From assembly GCA_034509735.1 (NCBI GenBank), contig JACGWO010000003.1:2604001-2668000 (forward strand): DNA of 64,000 nt. Reading direction: 5' to 3'. Below, one piece after another: positions 19,437 to 32,113 of the stretch. This DNA is from Sesamum alatum. Lineage: Eukaryota; Streptophyta; Magnoliopsida; Lamiales; Pedaliaceae. The notes under the pieces are model-generated. The model saw only the letters and a program-made list of their open reading frames with translations. It was not told the DNA's origin and made no database searches. Every line of letters starts with the position of its first letter. Positions within the stretch are counted from its first letter, which is position 1. The position numbers and the translations under genes are program-made.

Positions 19437-21219
19437 TTATTTTTTTGGTAAAAGCTCCTCTATCATTTCTAGAGAAATACTATCTCGACCTACCTCTTGA
19501 AGTCCATCCAGTAACAATGACACAGTAGCTGAATCTGGTGAGAATCCTAGTCTGTTCATATCAGCCAAGAATGTCTTTGCCTCAGGAAGCACCTTTCGTT
19601 TAAGAAAACCTTGGATACAGACATTATATGTCACAGAATCAGGCACATAACCATTTTTCTTCATTTCTATAAGCATACTTTTTGCCTCCTCGACAAGTCC
19701 TTCACAAAGTGAACCAATAATGATATTATACGTTGTAATACCAGGCTGCAAACCTTTTGAAGGAAGGCCATTGAAAAGATTTCTTGCAATCTCAAGTTTT
19801 CCATCCTTGCACAATCCATGGATGAGTATACGGTATGTGATTGTATCAGGAGTAACACCTTTCTCTTCCATTATGTGTAGGAATGAAAATGCTTCAGCAA
19901 TCTGCTTGTTCATGCATAAGCCGTTCAACAAGGTATTGTAAGTCACTACATCAAGAATTACTTGCCGAGCTTGCATATCTTCAAAAAGCTTCAATCCATC
20001 AGCACATCTTCCTCTACCAAATAATCCATGTAGCATGGTGTTATAGGTAACTACATCGTAATATAACCCTTTACGAGGAACTTCAAGGAAAAGGCGCCAA
20101 GCTTCCTCTAACTTTCCCTTCTAGCAATATCCATTAATCAAGCTATTATAGCTAATGATACAAGGCTTCAAGCCCCTGTCATGGAGTCAAGTAGTTCTCT
20201 TGCTTTATCAACTTGCCCAACCAAGCAGTATCCATCTATCAGCGCACTACAAGTGACAATATTAGGAGAAACATTTCTTTGCATCATAATTTCCAGTATA
20301 CCTCAGCCTCTTTCACCTTGCCTTCCTTGCCAAATGCGTCCACCAATATACTGAAAGTAATCACATCTAGAGATATCTTGTGATCCACCATTTCACTAAT
20401 TAAGTCTTTCGCATCTTTCCATCTACCGAAATTGCACAAACCTTGAACCACTGAATTATATGTTACAATGTTGGGTGAAATGCCCTTTTCAATCATTTTG
20501 GCTAAGAGTTGGAGCGCCTCATCAACCATTCGATCCTTACACAAGCTATCTATTACTGTTGTATAAGAAGAAACATCGGGTTTGCAGTTTGTCTTCTCAA
20601 ATAACCCAAGTAAATCATACCCAGTGAGAGTGTGTCCAGCTTTGCACAACCCATTTATCACAGTAAGAATCGTAACGACATTAGGCTCACACATTTTCAG
20701 AGTTAACAACTTTTTAAATAATTTTTCTGCCTCCATGACCTTATCATCTAAAAAGAGCCCTTTTATAAGTGTGGTGAAAGTAGTGACATCTGGGTCGTAA
20801 CCGCGCTTGAAGAAGCTGCCCAAGATAGCAAATCCAAAGTCTACTCGATTGAGAAGGCAATAGCAATTAATCACGATATTCATCGTATACTCATTGATAG
20901 GGGTATCCCACTTACACATTTCATCGAACAGATAAAGGGCAACACGGTACTGTTTCATCTTGACAACAACATTCAACAGTTTGGTGAATTGAACAACAGA
21001 AGGGTGTGGACGCATTCTGAGCATTTCACGAAACAAGAAAACAACATCATCTACTTCATGAATACAATTGAAATCTATTCTGGGCTTTGGAGAAAAGGGC
21101 CTCTTTTTATGGCTGAGATTATGAAAAGATGAAGACAGAAAAGAGAGTCCATGAGTGAAAGTACCTCTCTTGTTTGCAGAAAGTCCTCAACGAATAAGAG
21201 CCATTGTAGAAACTCTCAT
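19437..21219 (-). pseudogene. P-class PPR gene, restorer-of-fertility-like, broken
   Basis: About 15 tandem 35-residue PPR motifs with endings such as V-T-Y-N-x-L-L-N-G-L-C, P-D-x-x-T-Y and G-L-C-K-D-G are read on the minus strand. Intact relatives bind organellar RNA base by base, one motif per base, and the N-terminus looks like a mitochondrial or plastid transit peptide (Ser/Arg/Lys-rich). Four lesions are visible: TGA at 21187-21189 (codon 11 from the ATG at 21217-21219), a frame change near 20285-20295, another near 20175, and TAG at 20121-20123. The intact stretches are 20284-21036 and 19437-20036. The length of about 594 codons fits the RFL subgroup. Nothing suggests splicing around the lesions. 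It stands alone; no second PPR copy is in the window. Confidence 0.88.
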
Positions 21220-24047
21220 CTTCTTCAGACTTCAGAGAATTCAAGAAATGGAAATAGTTAAACATCAGAAGGAGAAAGTGTGCTGTCTCTGCTGTTTTAC
21301 TCATAAAGCGCTCTTCTCTTCATGAACTACTTCAAAGTTTGGAAATATTTACAATATATATTCTAATTCATATTAACTGTTAATTAGAATGCTATCCATG
21401 TATTATATATTTATATATATATATAGATTATATTATATATTATAAAAATGTGAATGATTTGTCATATTTTATGTTTCTTCTTTTTTTTGTGTGATGTCAA
21501 TTATGTCCAATCTATATAATAGTAGATTATAAATTTATGTGTATAAATAAGTAATTTTGTAATTAGTTTTTATAATAAAATACTTGTTAATTACTTACAT
21601 AATTGATTGAGATAAAGTTCTAATGAAAATAAATTACAATAAAGAGTTTTATTTATAACTAATATCTAATTAAATAAAACTGATTAGAAATAATACTAAC
21701 TGGAAAAGCATATAGGCTATTTAATTAGGAGAAGATACGATTTAGAAACTTGAAGAAGCAACTCTTGGAAGGAAAGGAAGCAATTGGTGGGATAATTTAT
21801 CATTAATTTAATATAAGTTAAATTTGATAATAAGATAATTATAAAAACATGAGTAACTTTAGATGTTTTATTTTTTTTGAATGATTAAAAGTATTAAAAT
21901 TGCAGAAAATATAATTCATATGTCAATAGATAATATTTTGGGGTACCTAATTAAATAGTATAATACCCCAAGTTCAACAAAAATATAGTTCAATTAGAAA
22001 CAAGGACCTTGAATAAGTTTATGTTAAAAATTAATCACTTCTTTACGAAAAACAAACTTAGAATAAGATCACTTACTTCGTAAGTGGATTATAAATAATT
22101 GTACTTATAATATTAATTATAAAATCATAATAATAATATTATTCAAAACTTATTCTATGAATTAAATACGTCTATGATTTGTGGGATGTTTAATGCACTT
22201 ATAATTATTTCGGTCTATAAGAATTCTATTGCATCATTTTCAATAATAAGTAATTTAATTTCTGTACATTTTTATTCTTAATTCGACTCTAAGCTAATAA
22301 GATTATCCAATGAGTTTTATGTTTATTCCAATCAATTCATTTCATGAAATATGATTTGGCAATTTAAACTATTTTCCACCAACATGAGTGATAAAATGGA
22401 AATTAAAGAGATTATTACCAAAAAGTTATATAAGAAACAACTTTAATTAGAGATAGTTAATATAAGAGTTACAGAAGAAAAAGAAAATTAATTAATTGTT
22501 TTTTTTTTAATTTCCACAACTAGCAAAGAAATTAACATTTTATTTCATTAGTGAAGCAAATTTGAAAAATGAATTAATTTAAATGATAGTTTTTTATTAT
22601 AAATATAGGGATATAAAAGTAAAGTAATTAATTCATATAATCTTTTGGTTGTACATATTATATAAGTAATTTAGACTACCCTTTACTTAGATTTATAATC
22701 ATATAAAAATTATATGATAATAGGATTCTAATATTTATTATATATAATAAATCATATTTTCATTTTATGTTGTATATGTATATCATTGTTAAAAGTATGA
22801 GCATTAGTTTAAGATGTTTTTAATTTCTTAACTTTTTATAATGGCTAAAATAACCTTATAAAACTACAGTAACATAATTGGGTATCATAGTAGATAATAT
22901 TATTAATGTCTAATTAATGAAATGAGATTATTAATTGAGCTACCGAATATATATATATATATATTTTACTTAAGTATTTGATCTATTTATTTAAATTCTA
23001 CCAAATATGTTCTTTTCTAGAAATATGTAATTTAGTAAGTTCTATCGTTAAATTCTTAATTGATCTCTATATTAAATAAAATTAATTTAAAAAAATAATT
23101 TGTAGCACTTCAATTCATTCCAGAAAGCATTATTAACCAATTTAAAGCACATTCCCTCCCCCCCACCCCCTTTTTTCACAACATGACAAATTAAATGACA
23201 ACTTAATTAGTGGAGAATTATATCATAAATAACTCTAAACATAGTTGGCATAAGAATTATAAAAAAAATAAAATATTAAGATCATACTTGATAAGTCAAA
23301 CAAATTAATATATGGATGAAAATTAATATTACAGAGAGAATTAATCATAAGATCTAAAATTTCAGTAGAAGCCAAACAACAAAAAGATTAAGTATCACTC
23401 TTTTCACATGAAATAATGGTGAATTTATCTTCACAAATAGAGATAAAATATAAGTATCATGAAGAGAATTAATTATAAAATTTAAAAATTTATAAGGGCA
23501 AAATCCACAAAGTAAAAACCGACCTTCTTTTAAAAAATTGAAGATCATAAGTCTAATGAAACATATAAGAAATTTGAGGGAGCTATTAATTAAAAAAAAA
23601 AATTTAACTGAAATTAATCATTTGAGTTTTAAAACTCATCAGTTGGCGTTTATGGAAATTTTAATTTAAAAATCATTGTAATGATTTGATCACAACCAAC
23701 TTTCATTTTTAATCATAAATACAAATATATACGTAACAAGATATCTATTTTATCTAAGAGTATATTTATATCGATACCACAAGACTTATAAAATATTCAA
23801 AAAATTTCTTGAAACAGTTTTCCATAATAACTAATAATATAGTAATTATTATATTCCAAATAATAGAAAAGGAGGGACAGATGGGTTTTCTTTTAATAAG
23901 AACATAGTTTAAATATAATAGCAAGTGTCCGTTTCTGTGTTCTTGATTCTTCTATTAATATTGTCAATGTGTGTTCCTTCTATTGTAAAATTTTGATTAC
24001 ATTAGATTTTCAAATAAAAACAATTCATATAAAACTAGAGTTCAAAG
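21220..24047. other. AT-rich intergenic DNA, no gene seen
   Basis: It includes a TA microsatellite near 22950-22966 and a C-run near 23155-23172. The first bases upstream of 21219 would be the PPR promoter, but no TATA box can be assigned with confidence. Confidence 0.6.
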
Positions 24048-24057
24048 GCTTTTTAAC

Positions 24058-27000
24058 GGGAGATTATACTTTTGGTCCCTCCATAATACCACTAAAACAG
24101 TTTTGGTGTTAGAATAGGTGACCAGAAAGCTTATTGGATTGGCGGTTTTGGGAACTATTCGTCAATCTTTATTAATACAATATTATCCAGATGAATAGAG
24201 TAAGTATTCATCATTGGCACTGTGTTTGTTGTGCTTACTACTAACAATGAACGGCGTTTCAACGTCACAACAAATGCTCATAGACCAATTGGATAACCCA
24301 TGTAGTTGGGCTGCGCATTGGATGGCGGCTATGAAATCAACTTCTGAGGGTTGGTATGAAACATTCCAAGTCGAGGACCTCGAGACTGGGCATCGAGTGT
24401 CCTATTGAGACTTGCACTAAGTATTGCATTCACTGGGTGGTGCCGAGTTTCATCGGCGACAGATGAAGGTCGTCTATGCAATTTTAGTGGGTTAGTTGAC
24501 AGGATGGTCGACTGACTGAAGTGACTCGCAGGAATCGTCATATGGAAGCCTTGGAGGCTTGATCGGTATGACTGAAATTCCAGTTCCGATAATACGGGAT
24601 TAGTCCTTGAACTTGAGGAATCATGGCAGTCATGTGCATATGAAGACTGTATCTTGGATCTGGCGAGATATGATCATTCTGTAAGATGGTCATTATAAGC
24701 CTTGTCCAGTGCAGTTGGGGTATGTAGCGAGGACGGTGGATTCCAAGATAGGATCTGTCCCCTGTCAGTACATGACGTTGATGTCTCCTATGCACTCTGA
24801 GATGGTTTAGAATCTGAAAGTTTATGGCCATAGCAATTGATTGAGTAGGAAAGGATTTTCTACACCGATCGATAGAGTAAACGCATCTCAGGTATGAAGC
24901 ATAATTGCCTAGTCAAGGATGGGAACCGACACTCAATTCCATACCCTAGACTAAAGTCGGGAGACGGTTGACAATAGGATCGTACTCGTACGAAATCGAC
25001 GCCTAAATGTTCACGCCAACATTCACCTAGTCTCTAGTGCCATGGACCGTTGCTAGACAGCCACCCATGGTGACGGGCTCCTGTTGGACACGAGCTCAAG
25101 TCTAGCTGAGGGTGAACCTAAAGGGTCACACACAAATCACCTAGGAGGTGAAAGAATTGACTTGGAGTCAATTTCAGAGGATGATAAGTAATTGGATTAC
25201 TTAAGGGATTCTCCACTGGATGGACAGGCCGATATTGTATCGAGCCCTCGTTTAATCGGTAAATAGAATTTATCGATTAATATGGAAAGGTGAAATGTTG
25301 AATCTTTTAATTGGATTAAAAGATCAACGGGAATTATTTAAGTGGACATTAAATTAAATTGGATATAATTTTGGGTTCGTCGTAATTGAATTACAGTAGT
25401 ACCCGGTCTGTTAAATTTTGACCCGAGAGGTGTGTTAATTCCATTTATGGAATAGGAAGAAGTTGGACTTCTTTTCTAAATAAGCATGGCCGAAAATTGC
25501 CACCTTGGAGGAAGTAAAAATCGGCCATGTTGGATGCTAGGTGTTAGTTGACTTGTCTCTTTTGGTAAGAGACAAATCAACTCCAATCTAGCCCTTCCCT
25601 TTTGGTATGATTTGATCATACCTTAAAAGATGGTAGACTTGATTGAAGAATGGTGATTCATTGGGATGTATCCAGACATACTTGGATGAACCTAGACACA
25701 TTTTAATAATCACATTAATTATGTATATATATGAGTATATACTAACACCTATGAATGATGAATTTTATTATTCATCTTTTTCCTAGGAAAAAGATGAACA
25801 CTCTCTACCCTCTCTTTCTCTACTCTCTAAATCCTCTTTGTTGCTTCATTGATCTAGGATCAATTGAAGAACAAAGTAAGATCAAGAAGGAACACTCATT
25901 TGGTAGTGTAATCCCTTTTTCGATTTCATCCTCTAGATTCGTTTTTCTCTAGCAAGAAAAACGAGATCTCTTCCGGTGTGGTGTGGACGACTTTAGAGGG
26001 TCTCTGCGTTGGGACCTTGCGTGAATGAGCGTTGGTAGGAATCAACGCATGTAGCCGCTCAAAATACAAAATCGAGAAAGGTATTCCAACTTAGACTTAT
26101 GCTCTCGGTTTCTTATTTATTCCATAGTTACGAACGCTTGTTTATTTAATATGATTATATTCTGTGTTTATACACTGATAGCTCGGGAACGTTCAAGGGA
26201 ACACCCTTAGAACGCGATTTAAATTATTTTATTTCGCTCAGTTTATTATCACCACCGCGTTCCCGGGCCGATCTACTTTCCTTCATTTGGTCCCCCTTCT
26301 TTCGCAACTTACACTTTTGGTCCAAATTATACATATTTTTAAACACTTTTGGTCCTACCATCAACTCTCCGTAAAGAGTTAACAGAAAGCGCACGTGGTG
26401 CGCATGTGAGGCTGATTTTGGGGGGAAATTTGTTGTTTGGCGCCTAAATTGGTTGGCCTTGACTATAAAGCCATTTTGGCACCAAATCCTCTCTAAAAAA
26501 ATTACAACCCCATCCCTATTCTCACTTTCATAATTTGACTGCAATTTTGTTGTTCAATAACTTCAAAATCAGATTTCCAGCCATAAGTAGAAGTTATTTA
26601 AATATTGATTTTTCACTAATTTCTAGCCATGAGTAGAAGTTAATTTATTTAAAAAAACACAAAAAACAGAAAAACCAACACACTATAAAAATAAGAACTT
26701 CACAACCATCCCACAACATCAAATTACTAGTACAGAAAATCAACAACATTACATTATCATCATCCACATAGTTTACAGAAACGAAACTCACAAAAATCAA
26801 CATTACACATATTATCAAATGCCCCAAATCAGTATTTGAATAACTTCTACTCATGGCTAGAAATATGATTTTGAAGTTATTGAACAATAAAATTTCGGTT
26901 AATTTATGAAAATGAGAATAGGGATGGGGTTGTAATTTTTTTTAGAGAGGATTTGGTGCCAAAATGACTTTATAGTCAAGGCCAACCAATTTAGGCACCA

Positions 27001-27196
27001 AAAATGCGACAAATTTCCCCCTAAAATCAGCCTCACATGCGCAACACGTGCATTTTCCGTTAACTCGTAACGGAGAGTTTACGGTAGGATCAAAAGTGTT
27101 AAAAAATGTATCTAATTGGGACCAAAAGTGTAACTCACAAATGAAGGGGTCCAAATTATTTTAATGGTATGGAGGGACCAAAAGTGTAATTCTCCC
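24058..27196. mobile_element. Foldback Mutator-like element, split by a solo LTR
   Basis: The ends are GGGAGATTATACTTTTGG on the left and its inverted counterpart at 27170-27196. Both flanks read GCTTTTTAAC (24048-24057 and 27197-27206), a perfect 10-bp target duplication. Inverted arms of nearly 400 bp run inward (left arm 24058-24106 plus 26291-26640, right arm about 26820-27196) and surround a 180-bp loop. Without the inserted LTR it would measure about 955 bp. It has no coding capacity, so it is non-autonomous. Confidence 0.88.
24107..26285 (+). mobile_element. Copia solo LTR (copy A)
   Basis: The LTR starts TGTTAGAATAGGTGACC and ends CTTTCCTTCA, 2179 bp, homologous to 37596-39790 and 43772-46010. 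Flanks TTTGG at 24102-24106 and 26286-26290 are a perfect 5-bp duplication. No primer site or interior follows. Recombination between two LTRs of a full element is the usual origin. A TATA-rich segment near 25720-25740 is the probable promoter. Confidence 0.92.
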
Positions 27197-27251
27197 GCTT
27201 TTTAACCATAGGTGACAGACATATAAAGTACTTCCTATGAAATAATTATAA

Positions 27252-27530
27252 CTAGGGCAAATGCCATATTTAGTCCCTTAAGTTTACGTCTAGAATCACT
27301 TTAGACCCTCAAGTTTATTTTTTGACTTAAGCATCCTTAAAGTTTAGTTTTTATTTCAGATTGGTCCCTCAGACCATTTTCCAGCGAATAAATGGCCGGA
27401 TTTTAAAATTTTGAAGGGTAAAATGGTCAATTTAAGTTTCACTTTAGTCCCTTAAGTTTGTAAAAGTTTCAAATTAATCCTTTCTTAGTGTCCACATGTT
27501 GGAATTTATCAGCACATAATAAAGTTTTCC
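27252..27530 (+). repeat. Dispersed repeat family (copy 3 of 3)
   Basis: It starts AGGGCAAATGCC and aligns over its length with the reverse complement of 5430-5727 and in part with 2095-2270. One-sided terminus; nothing coding. Confidence 0.65.
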
Positions 27531-27634
27531 ATGTTCTTCACTCCACCCGTTAATTGATTCTACTTTCATGACATAGCTTGGACTATTTCTTGTTTGTTTG
27601 TTGGCTTGTTGGAATTATTTAGTAATAAATACAA

Positions 27635-28810
27635 GGGTAAACATCATTTTTGGTCCCTAAACTATGCCACTTATCTACTTTTGGTCCCTCATGTATCCTA
27701 CTCATCAGTTTTGGTCCCTCAACTTTAATAATTTAATCAGATTTGGTCCCTCCGTTAACTTTTTTGTTAAAACTAATGGACTTTTAAAAATAAAAATAAA
27801 AAAACGAATTTGTGACCAATAGGGTTTGAACTTGAGTCACATTTTTAACAAAACTAGCCTACTACCACTACGCCAAGTTTATGATTTAAATATTAATTAG
27901 CCCAACAATTACTTATTGTCTCTATATCAGCCCCAAGGTTTTTTATTTTATTTTTAAGCCTCTCAAATTTTTCAAAACGTTTCTAAAGTTCTGTATTAGC
28001 CCCAAACAACAAATTGAATACAAAAATCATAAAAATTCCACAAGACTAATTCTCAAAAACTCAACAAAAATGCACAAGTCATAGAAATACCAAACAATTA
28101 ATGTCATAAAAGTCATAAACAATACATAAGTCATTCATTAAATACATAAAAATAGTCTTAAAATTTTCTAAACATCAACATAATTCAAAACTTGATCCAT
28201 TACAGCAAAAAATATTTATTGATTGTCTTTTTTTCTTCTCCTTATGTCCACTTCCACTTGGCCTTTCATGTGTATTTATCTTTGATTGACTTCCAAGTGC
28301 AGCTTTGAGATTTGGCAAAGTGATGAAATTCATGCCTCCCTTCACAATAACTGGCGATCTATGACTTGTGTATTTTTGTTGAGTTTTTTAGAATTAGTCT
28401 TATGGAATTTTTATGATTTTTGTATTCGATTTATTGTTTGGGGCTAATACAGGACTTTAGAAACGTTTTGAAAAATTTGAGAGGTTTGAAAATTAAAAAA
28501 AAAAAAAAACTTGAGGCTGCTACAGAGAAGGAAATAAGTAATTTTCGGGGTAATGAATACTTTAATGAAAGGCTTGGCCCAGCGGTAGTAGGTTAATTTT
28601 GTTAAAAATGTGACCTAAGTTCAAACCCTCTTGGTCACAATTTTTTTTTTTTTTTAAAAAAAAGTCCGTTAGTTTTAACAGAAAAGTTAACGGAGGGACC
28701 AAATCTAATGAAATTATTGAAGTTGAGGGACCAAAATTGATGAGTAGGATACATGAGGGACCAAAAGTGGATAAGTGACATAGTTTAGGGACCAAAAATG
28801 ATGTTTACCC
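27635..28810. mobile_element. Foldback Mutator-like element with 9-bp target duplication
   Basis: The ends are GGGTAAACATC and GATGTTTACCC. The flanks are TAAATACAA at 27626-27634 and 28811-28819, a perfect 9-bp duplication diagnostic of Mutator-like elements. The inverted arms are about 430-450 bp each and the loop is 28086-28354. The arms start with repeated TTTTGGTCCCT blocks. The loop reads on the minus strand as a short Lys/Ser-rich frame that could be a remnant of a transposase tail, but this is a guess. Confidence 0.93.
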
Positions 28811-28880
28811 TAAATACAATATTAAATCAATCGTTTAACATGACTAACATAGCACAAACTTCTCAACACAAACCAACATA

Positions 28881-29160
28881 ATACATAACCATCAAAACAA
28901 ACACCCAACATACAAAAACCTGTCCACAATATGCCAACCATAACAATACATAACTATTAAAGAAACAGAAAAGATACAAAAACCTGTTCACAGTATGCCA
29001 ACAGTGACAATACATAACCATCAAAACAAACACTCAAGATACAAAAATCTGTCCACAATATGCCAACCATGATGATACATAACTATTAAATAAACAGTCA
29101 AGATACAAAAATATGTTCACAGTATGGCAACTATGACAATACATAACCATCAAACACTGA
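28881..29160. repeat. Tandem repeat with 65/64-bp dimeric order
   Basis: Units begin with ATACATAAC at 28881, 28946, 29010, 29075 and 29139. Units 1 and 3 share one variant (ATACATAACCATCAAAACAA) and units 2 and 4 another (ATACATAACTATTAAA), so the true period is a 129-bp dimer. Confidence 0.88.
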
Positions 29161-29308
29161 GAATAGTTCAAAAGTCAAACTAATCTAAATAAGTTCAAAA
29201 GATCACCATAGAAACCACTGGTGTTTGAGAATATCACTTGGGCACTCCAATTGTATCAGCAACCATTGGTGTGACACTGTCCACAGTTTCTTTGCTTGGA
29301 CACTTTCT

Positions 29309-29480
29309 TTTGGGGCTTATTGCAATTTTGGTCTTGTATCTTTAAGGGGTTGGCAATTTTGGTCCTCTAACTTTTGGTATGGCGATTTTGGTCCTGTATC
29401 TTTCAAATGTTCGCAGTTTTGGTCCTTTAGCCCATTTTATGATCATTTTGCCATTTTAATGAAAAAAGCTCCATAGTCCA
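29309..29480 (+). repeat. Arm-type repeat bordering viral copy 2
   Basis: Four ATTTTGGTCCT-like blocks are spaced about 30-35 bp apart. The reverse complement aligns with 10905-11060, the arm at the same side of viral copy 1. The outer end is near 29309; no matching arm is found at the other side of copy 2. Confidence 0.55.
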
Positions 29481-32113
29481 ACACATGCTCTTAGTAAGGC
29501 CCAACATGCTTCCAAAATAAAATTAAGCCTCTATAAATTCATACCTGGTTTTGACCGCCTTGCCACCGAGTATTCCAAGTCCTCATTTTTACGGCTCTTT
29601 TCCAACCCCACTACCGCAGTAGATGGTTCGTAGGTACTTGGCTCCTTCAGCAACAAATAGCACAACCCTATTTCGTTTCCTACCTTAGGGCGTAAAAGTA
29701 TTCCAAAATAGAGACTTGATAGAATTTTGGATAAACAAATTGAACAGAAGCCTTACTTTATTGAAGAAATACTTGGAATATTACATAGATATTTTATTCC
29801 TCTATCAGAGGAGAAAACTATTTAGCCTCTCATGGATAAGAGGACTTGACTCGTTGAGGATAACCCCATACACTGGAAGTTCTAACACTTAGAGAATTTA
29901 AAGACACAATTTATTTTTCTTAAGAGTTGGAGAAATTTTCTGATATCCTCCATCTGCTTCTTAGCTCTCTATTAATAATAGCCAGCGGACTTCAAAACCG
30001 GACTTCATTCTTGCTTTGGATGTCGTTACTGCGTTCGTCACTCCTTTTGTCTTCCTACTTTCCAGCTGTGCTCATTATGGCTTCTCGGCCATGTGTTCCC
30101 CAGCTGCTGCTTTCTGTCCTGTCTGACTATTGGCTTTTTGTCGTCTTCTGCCGACAGTCTTTTCCTTACCTTTTTACATTTTGAGATTTTTACCTCTTTT
30201 GTAAAAATATTTTCTTTTATCCTTTTCTAGTTTCGGTTCAGATTTATTTTGGGTTACCCGAATTCTTATCCCGAACATGGGCTTTTCTTGTTTTTCATAG
30301 CAAGGGCATACATGGTTATGCCATTAACCAACGTGCATCATGTTGCAGGCCTTCTTTCTTGTGGCCTCTGTCGCTGGTAGCTTGTTTTCCCAAATAAGCA
30401 TTCATTTCTTTTCAAACAAGCTCTCCACGAACTCTGTGCTTTTTTCCCATTATGGAGTTCAACAGAAATGATCCATTTAATTTATTAGAGAATATTTTAA
30501 ATGGCTACTTGACTTTATCCATCTATATGAGACAGACCCAATAACCCCAAGCTCTTCTAGTGGATATGTCATCTTCACTGAGGGATGATACCAGGGGAGC
30601 TTCTCCTGTGGTAGCCTTCACTTTGTTAAATGCCACCATGTCAGGTCTCTACAGTTTTGATGAAATGGAATGCTGGATGAGACCCTTTTTCTGCGATTTC
30701 TGGAGCTATGGAAATGAACTTGAGCTCCAAAATATCTCCTCGTTTAAGGTGGGGAATGTTTTGCCATCCGTCATAGACCGCCCTACTGATCCATTCCAGA
30801 AGTTTGGAGATTTTTGGAAAGCTTGGTGACATAGTATGAACTGAAACAAGGGCTCCAAAATCATACCATTATCGTACTTCTTCTGGTTTTGACCCTTCGA
30901 GCATCCAGGCTCTATTATATCTCCTGGATGTGTCTATGATGGTCTTTCCTGGGTTTATGTTTTTTCGGGAAACAAGTTTTTTCCATAATCTCTGATAACC
31001 CTGCCAAGCAGAAGCAGAAGATAACGCCTCGTTAGTATTAACCTTAGAGGTGCCTGTCATTGGCCTAAGGTTAATCTCTTCCTCTTTAACCCCAGAGGTG
31101 CTAGGTTGACTTGAATTATTAGGAGTTTGCACTTCATGTAACTCAACATCCTTTTCACCAGAGTCTGGCGATGGCCTCAAGTAAGCAGTACTTGAATTTG
31201 CCGCTACAGGTTTAGAGCCATGTTCTCTAATTGCAGGTTTAGAGCCTTGCTATCTTAATTCTTCGGCTATCACCGAAGATGATGCCTTTCGAATTGGTTC
31301 CAGTAAGTCGTCCGATAACGAGCTTGCAACAAGTTTGGTACTCCTGATGGCGCTCTGGACAGTGTCCAGATCAGCTTGTTAAACTTGGCCAGCTATTTGG
31401 GCTTTAACTGTTAGCTGTCCAAATCTCTTATCAATCTCCTCAAGGTTCTCCCTAAGGTGCCTGAGCCTGATAATGACGGAATCTGCTTTAGCTGCCTCGA
31501 TCTCTTGTTAAGAAATCCGCAAGAACATTTTCATGAGATTTGATAATGACAATATTATAACAATAATATTGGCATTCTACTTGCCATCTAATAATACGAG
31601 CTTTTTCAATCTTTGATTCAAGTTTATCTTTTAAGAAAGCCTTAACATTCGTATTATCAACTTTTAATGTAAATTCTTTGGCTAGTAAGAACAAAGGCCA
31701 TTTTTTGAAAGTCTTCGAAACTGCAAAGAATTCCTTCTCGTTAATATGCCATAATTTAGCTTGTTGTTCGGTGAAAAACCCTCCTGTGTATCTACATGGC
31801 TCTTCGCCAGTAGTTGCTTTTCTCATGAGCACTGCTGCCCATCTGTAATCATTGGCGTCCGTGTAGACTACCAACTCATCCTTGTCTTGTGGGATTGCAA
31901 GCTTCGGCAGGTTATTGCAAACCTGTTTTAACGCACGAACCCTTTGCGTATGAATTTCCTCCCATTTCCACTTTGAACTTTTTGTTTCTTTCAGAAGTAG
32001 ACGGAAATCCTTTCTATATTTTGCGAGGTCCTTGATAAAGATTCCTGCAAAATCGAGAAATCCCAAGAAGTTTTGAAGTTGTTTCTTATCTTTAAGAATG
32101 TCAGGAAAATGCG
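29481..32113 (-). pseudogene. Endogenous pararetrovirus copy 2, truncated
   Basis: It aligns to 8250-10904 of copy 1 in inverse orientation. It holds the leader (29481-29950), a degraded promoter, the ORF3 region (about 30190-30405), ORF2 (about 30412-31500) and the RNase H with the end of the reverse transcriptase (31488-32113). ORF2 has lost its start codon (ATG to ATC near 31497) and is split by stops and frame changes. The remaining RNase H frame is open. Sequence upstream of about 8250 in copy-1 coordinates is missing; there the virus is joined to a copia leader. Copy 2 is clearly more decayed than copy 1 in ORF2. Confidence 0.88.

Noticed and set aside
23155..23172. C-rich run as a regulatory element
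   Set aside because: A plain homopolymer-like tract in AT-rich DNA with no gene nearby.
28881..29160. CRISPR-like array or centromeric satellite
   Set aside because: The repeats are contiguous without unique spacers, and the array is only about 280 bp, in a plant nuclear context.
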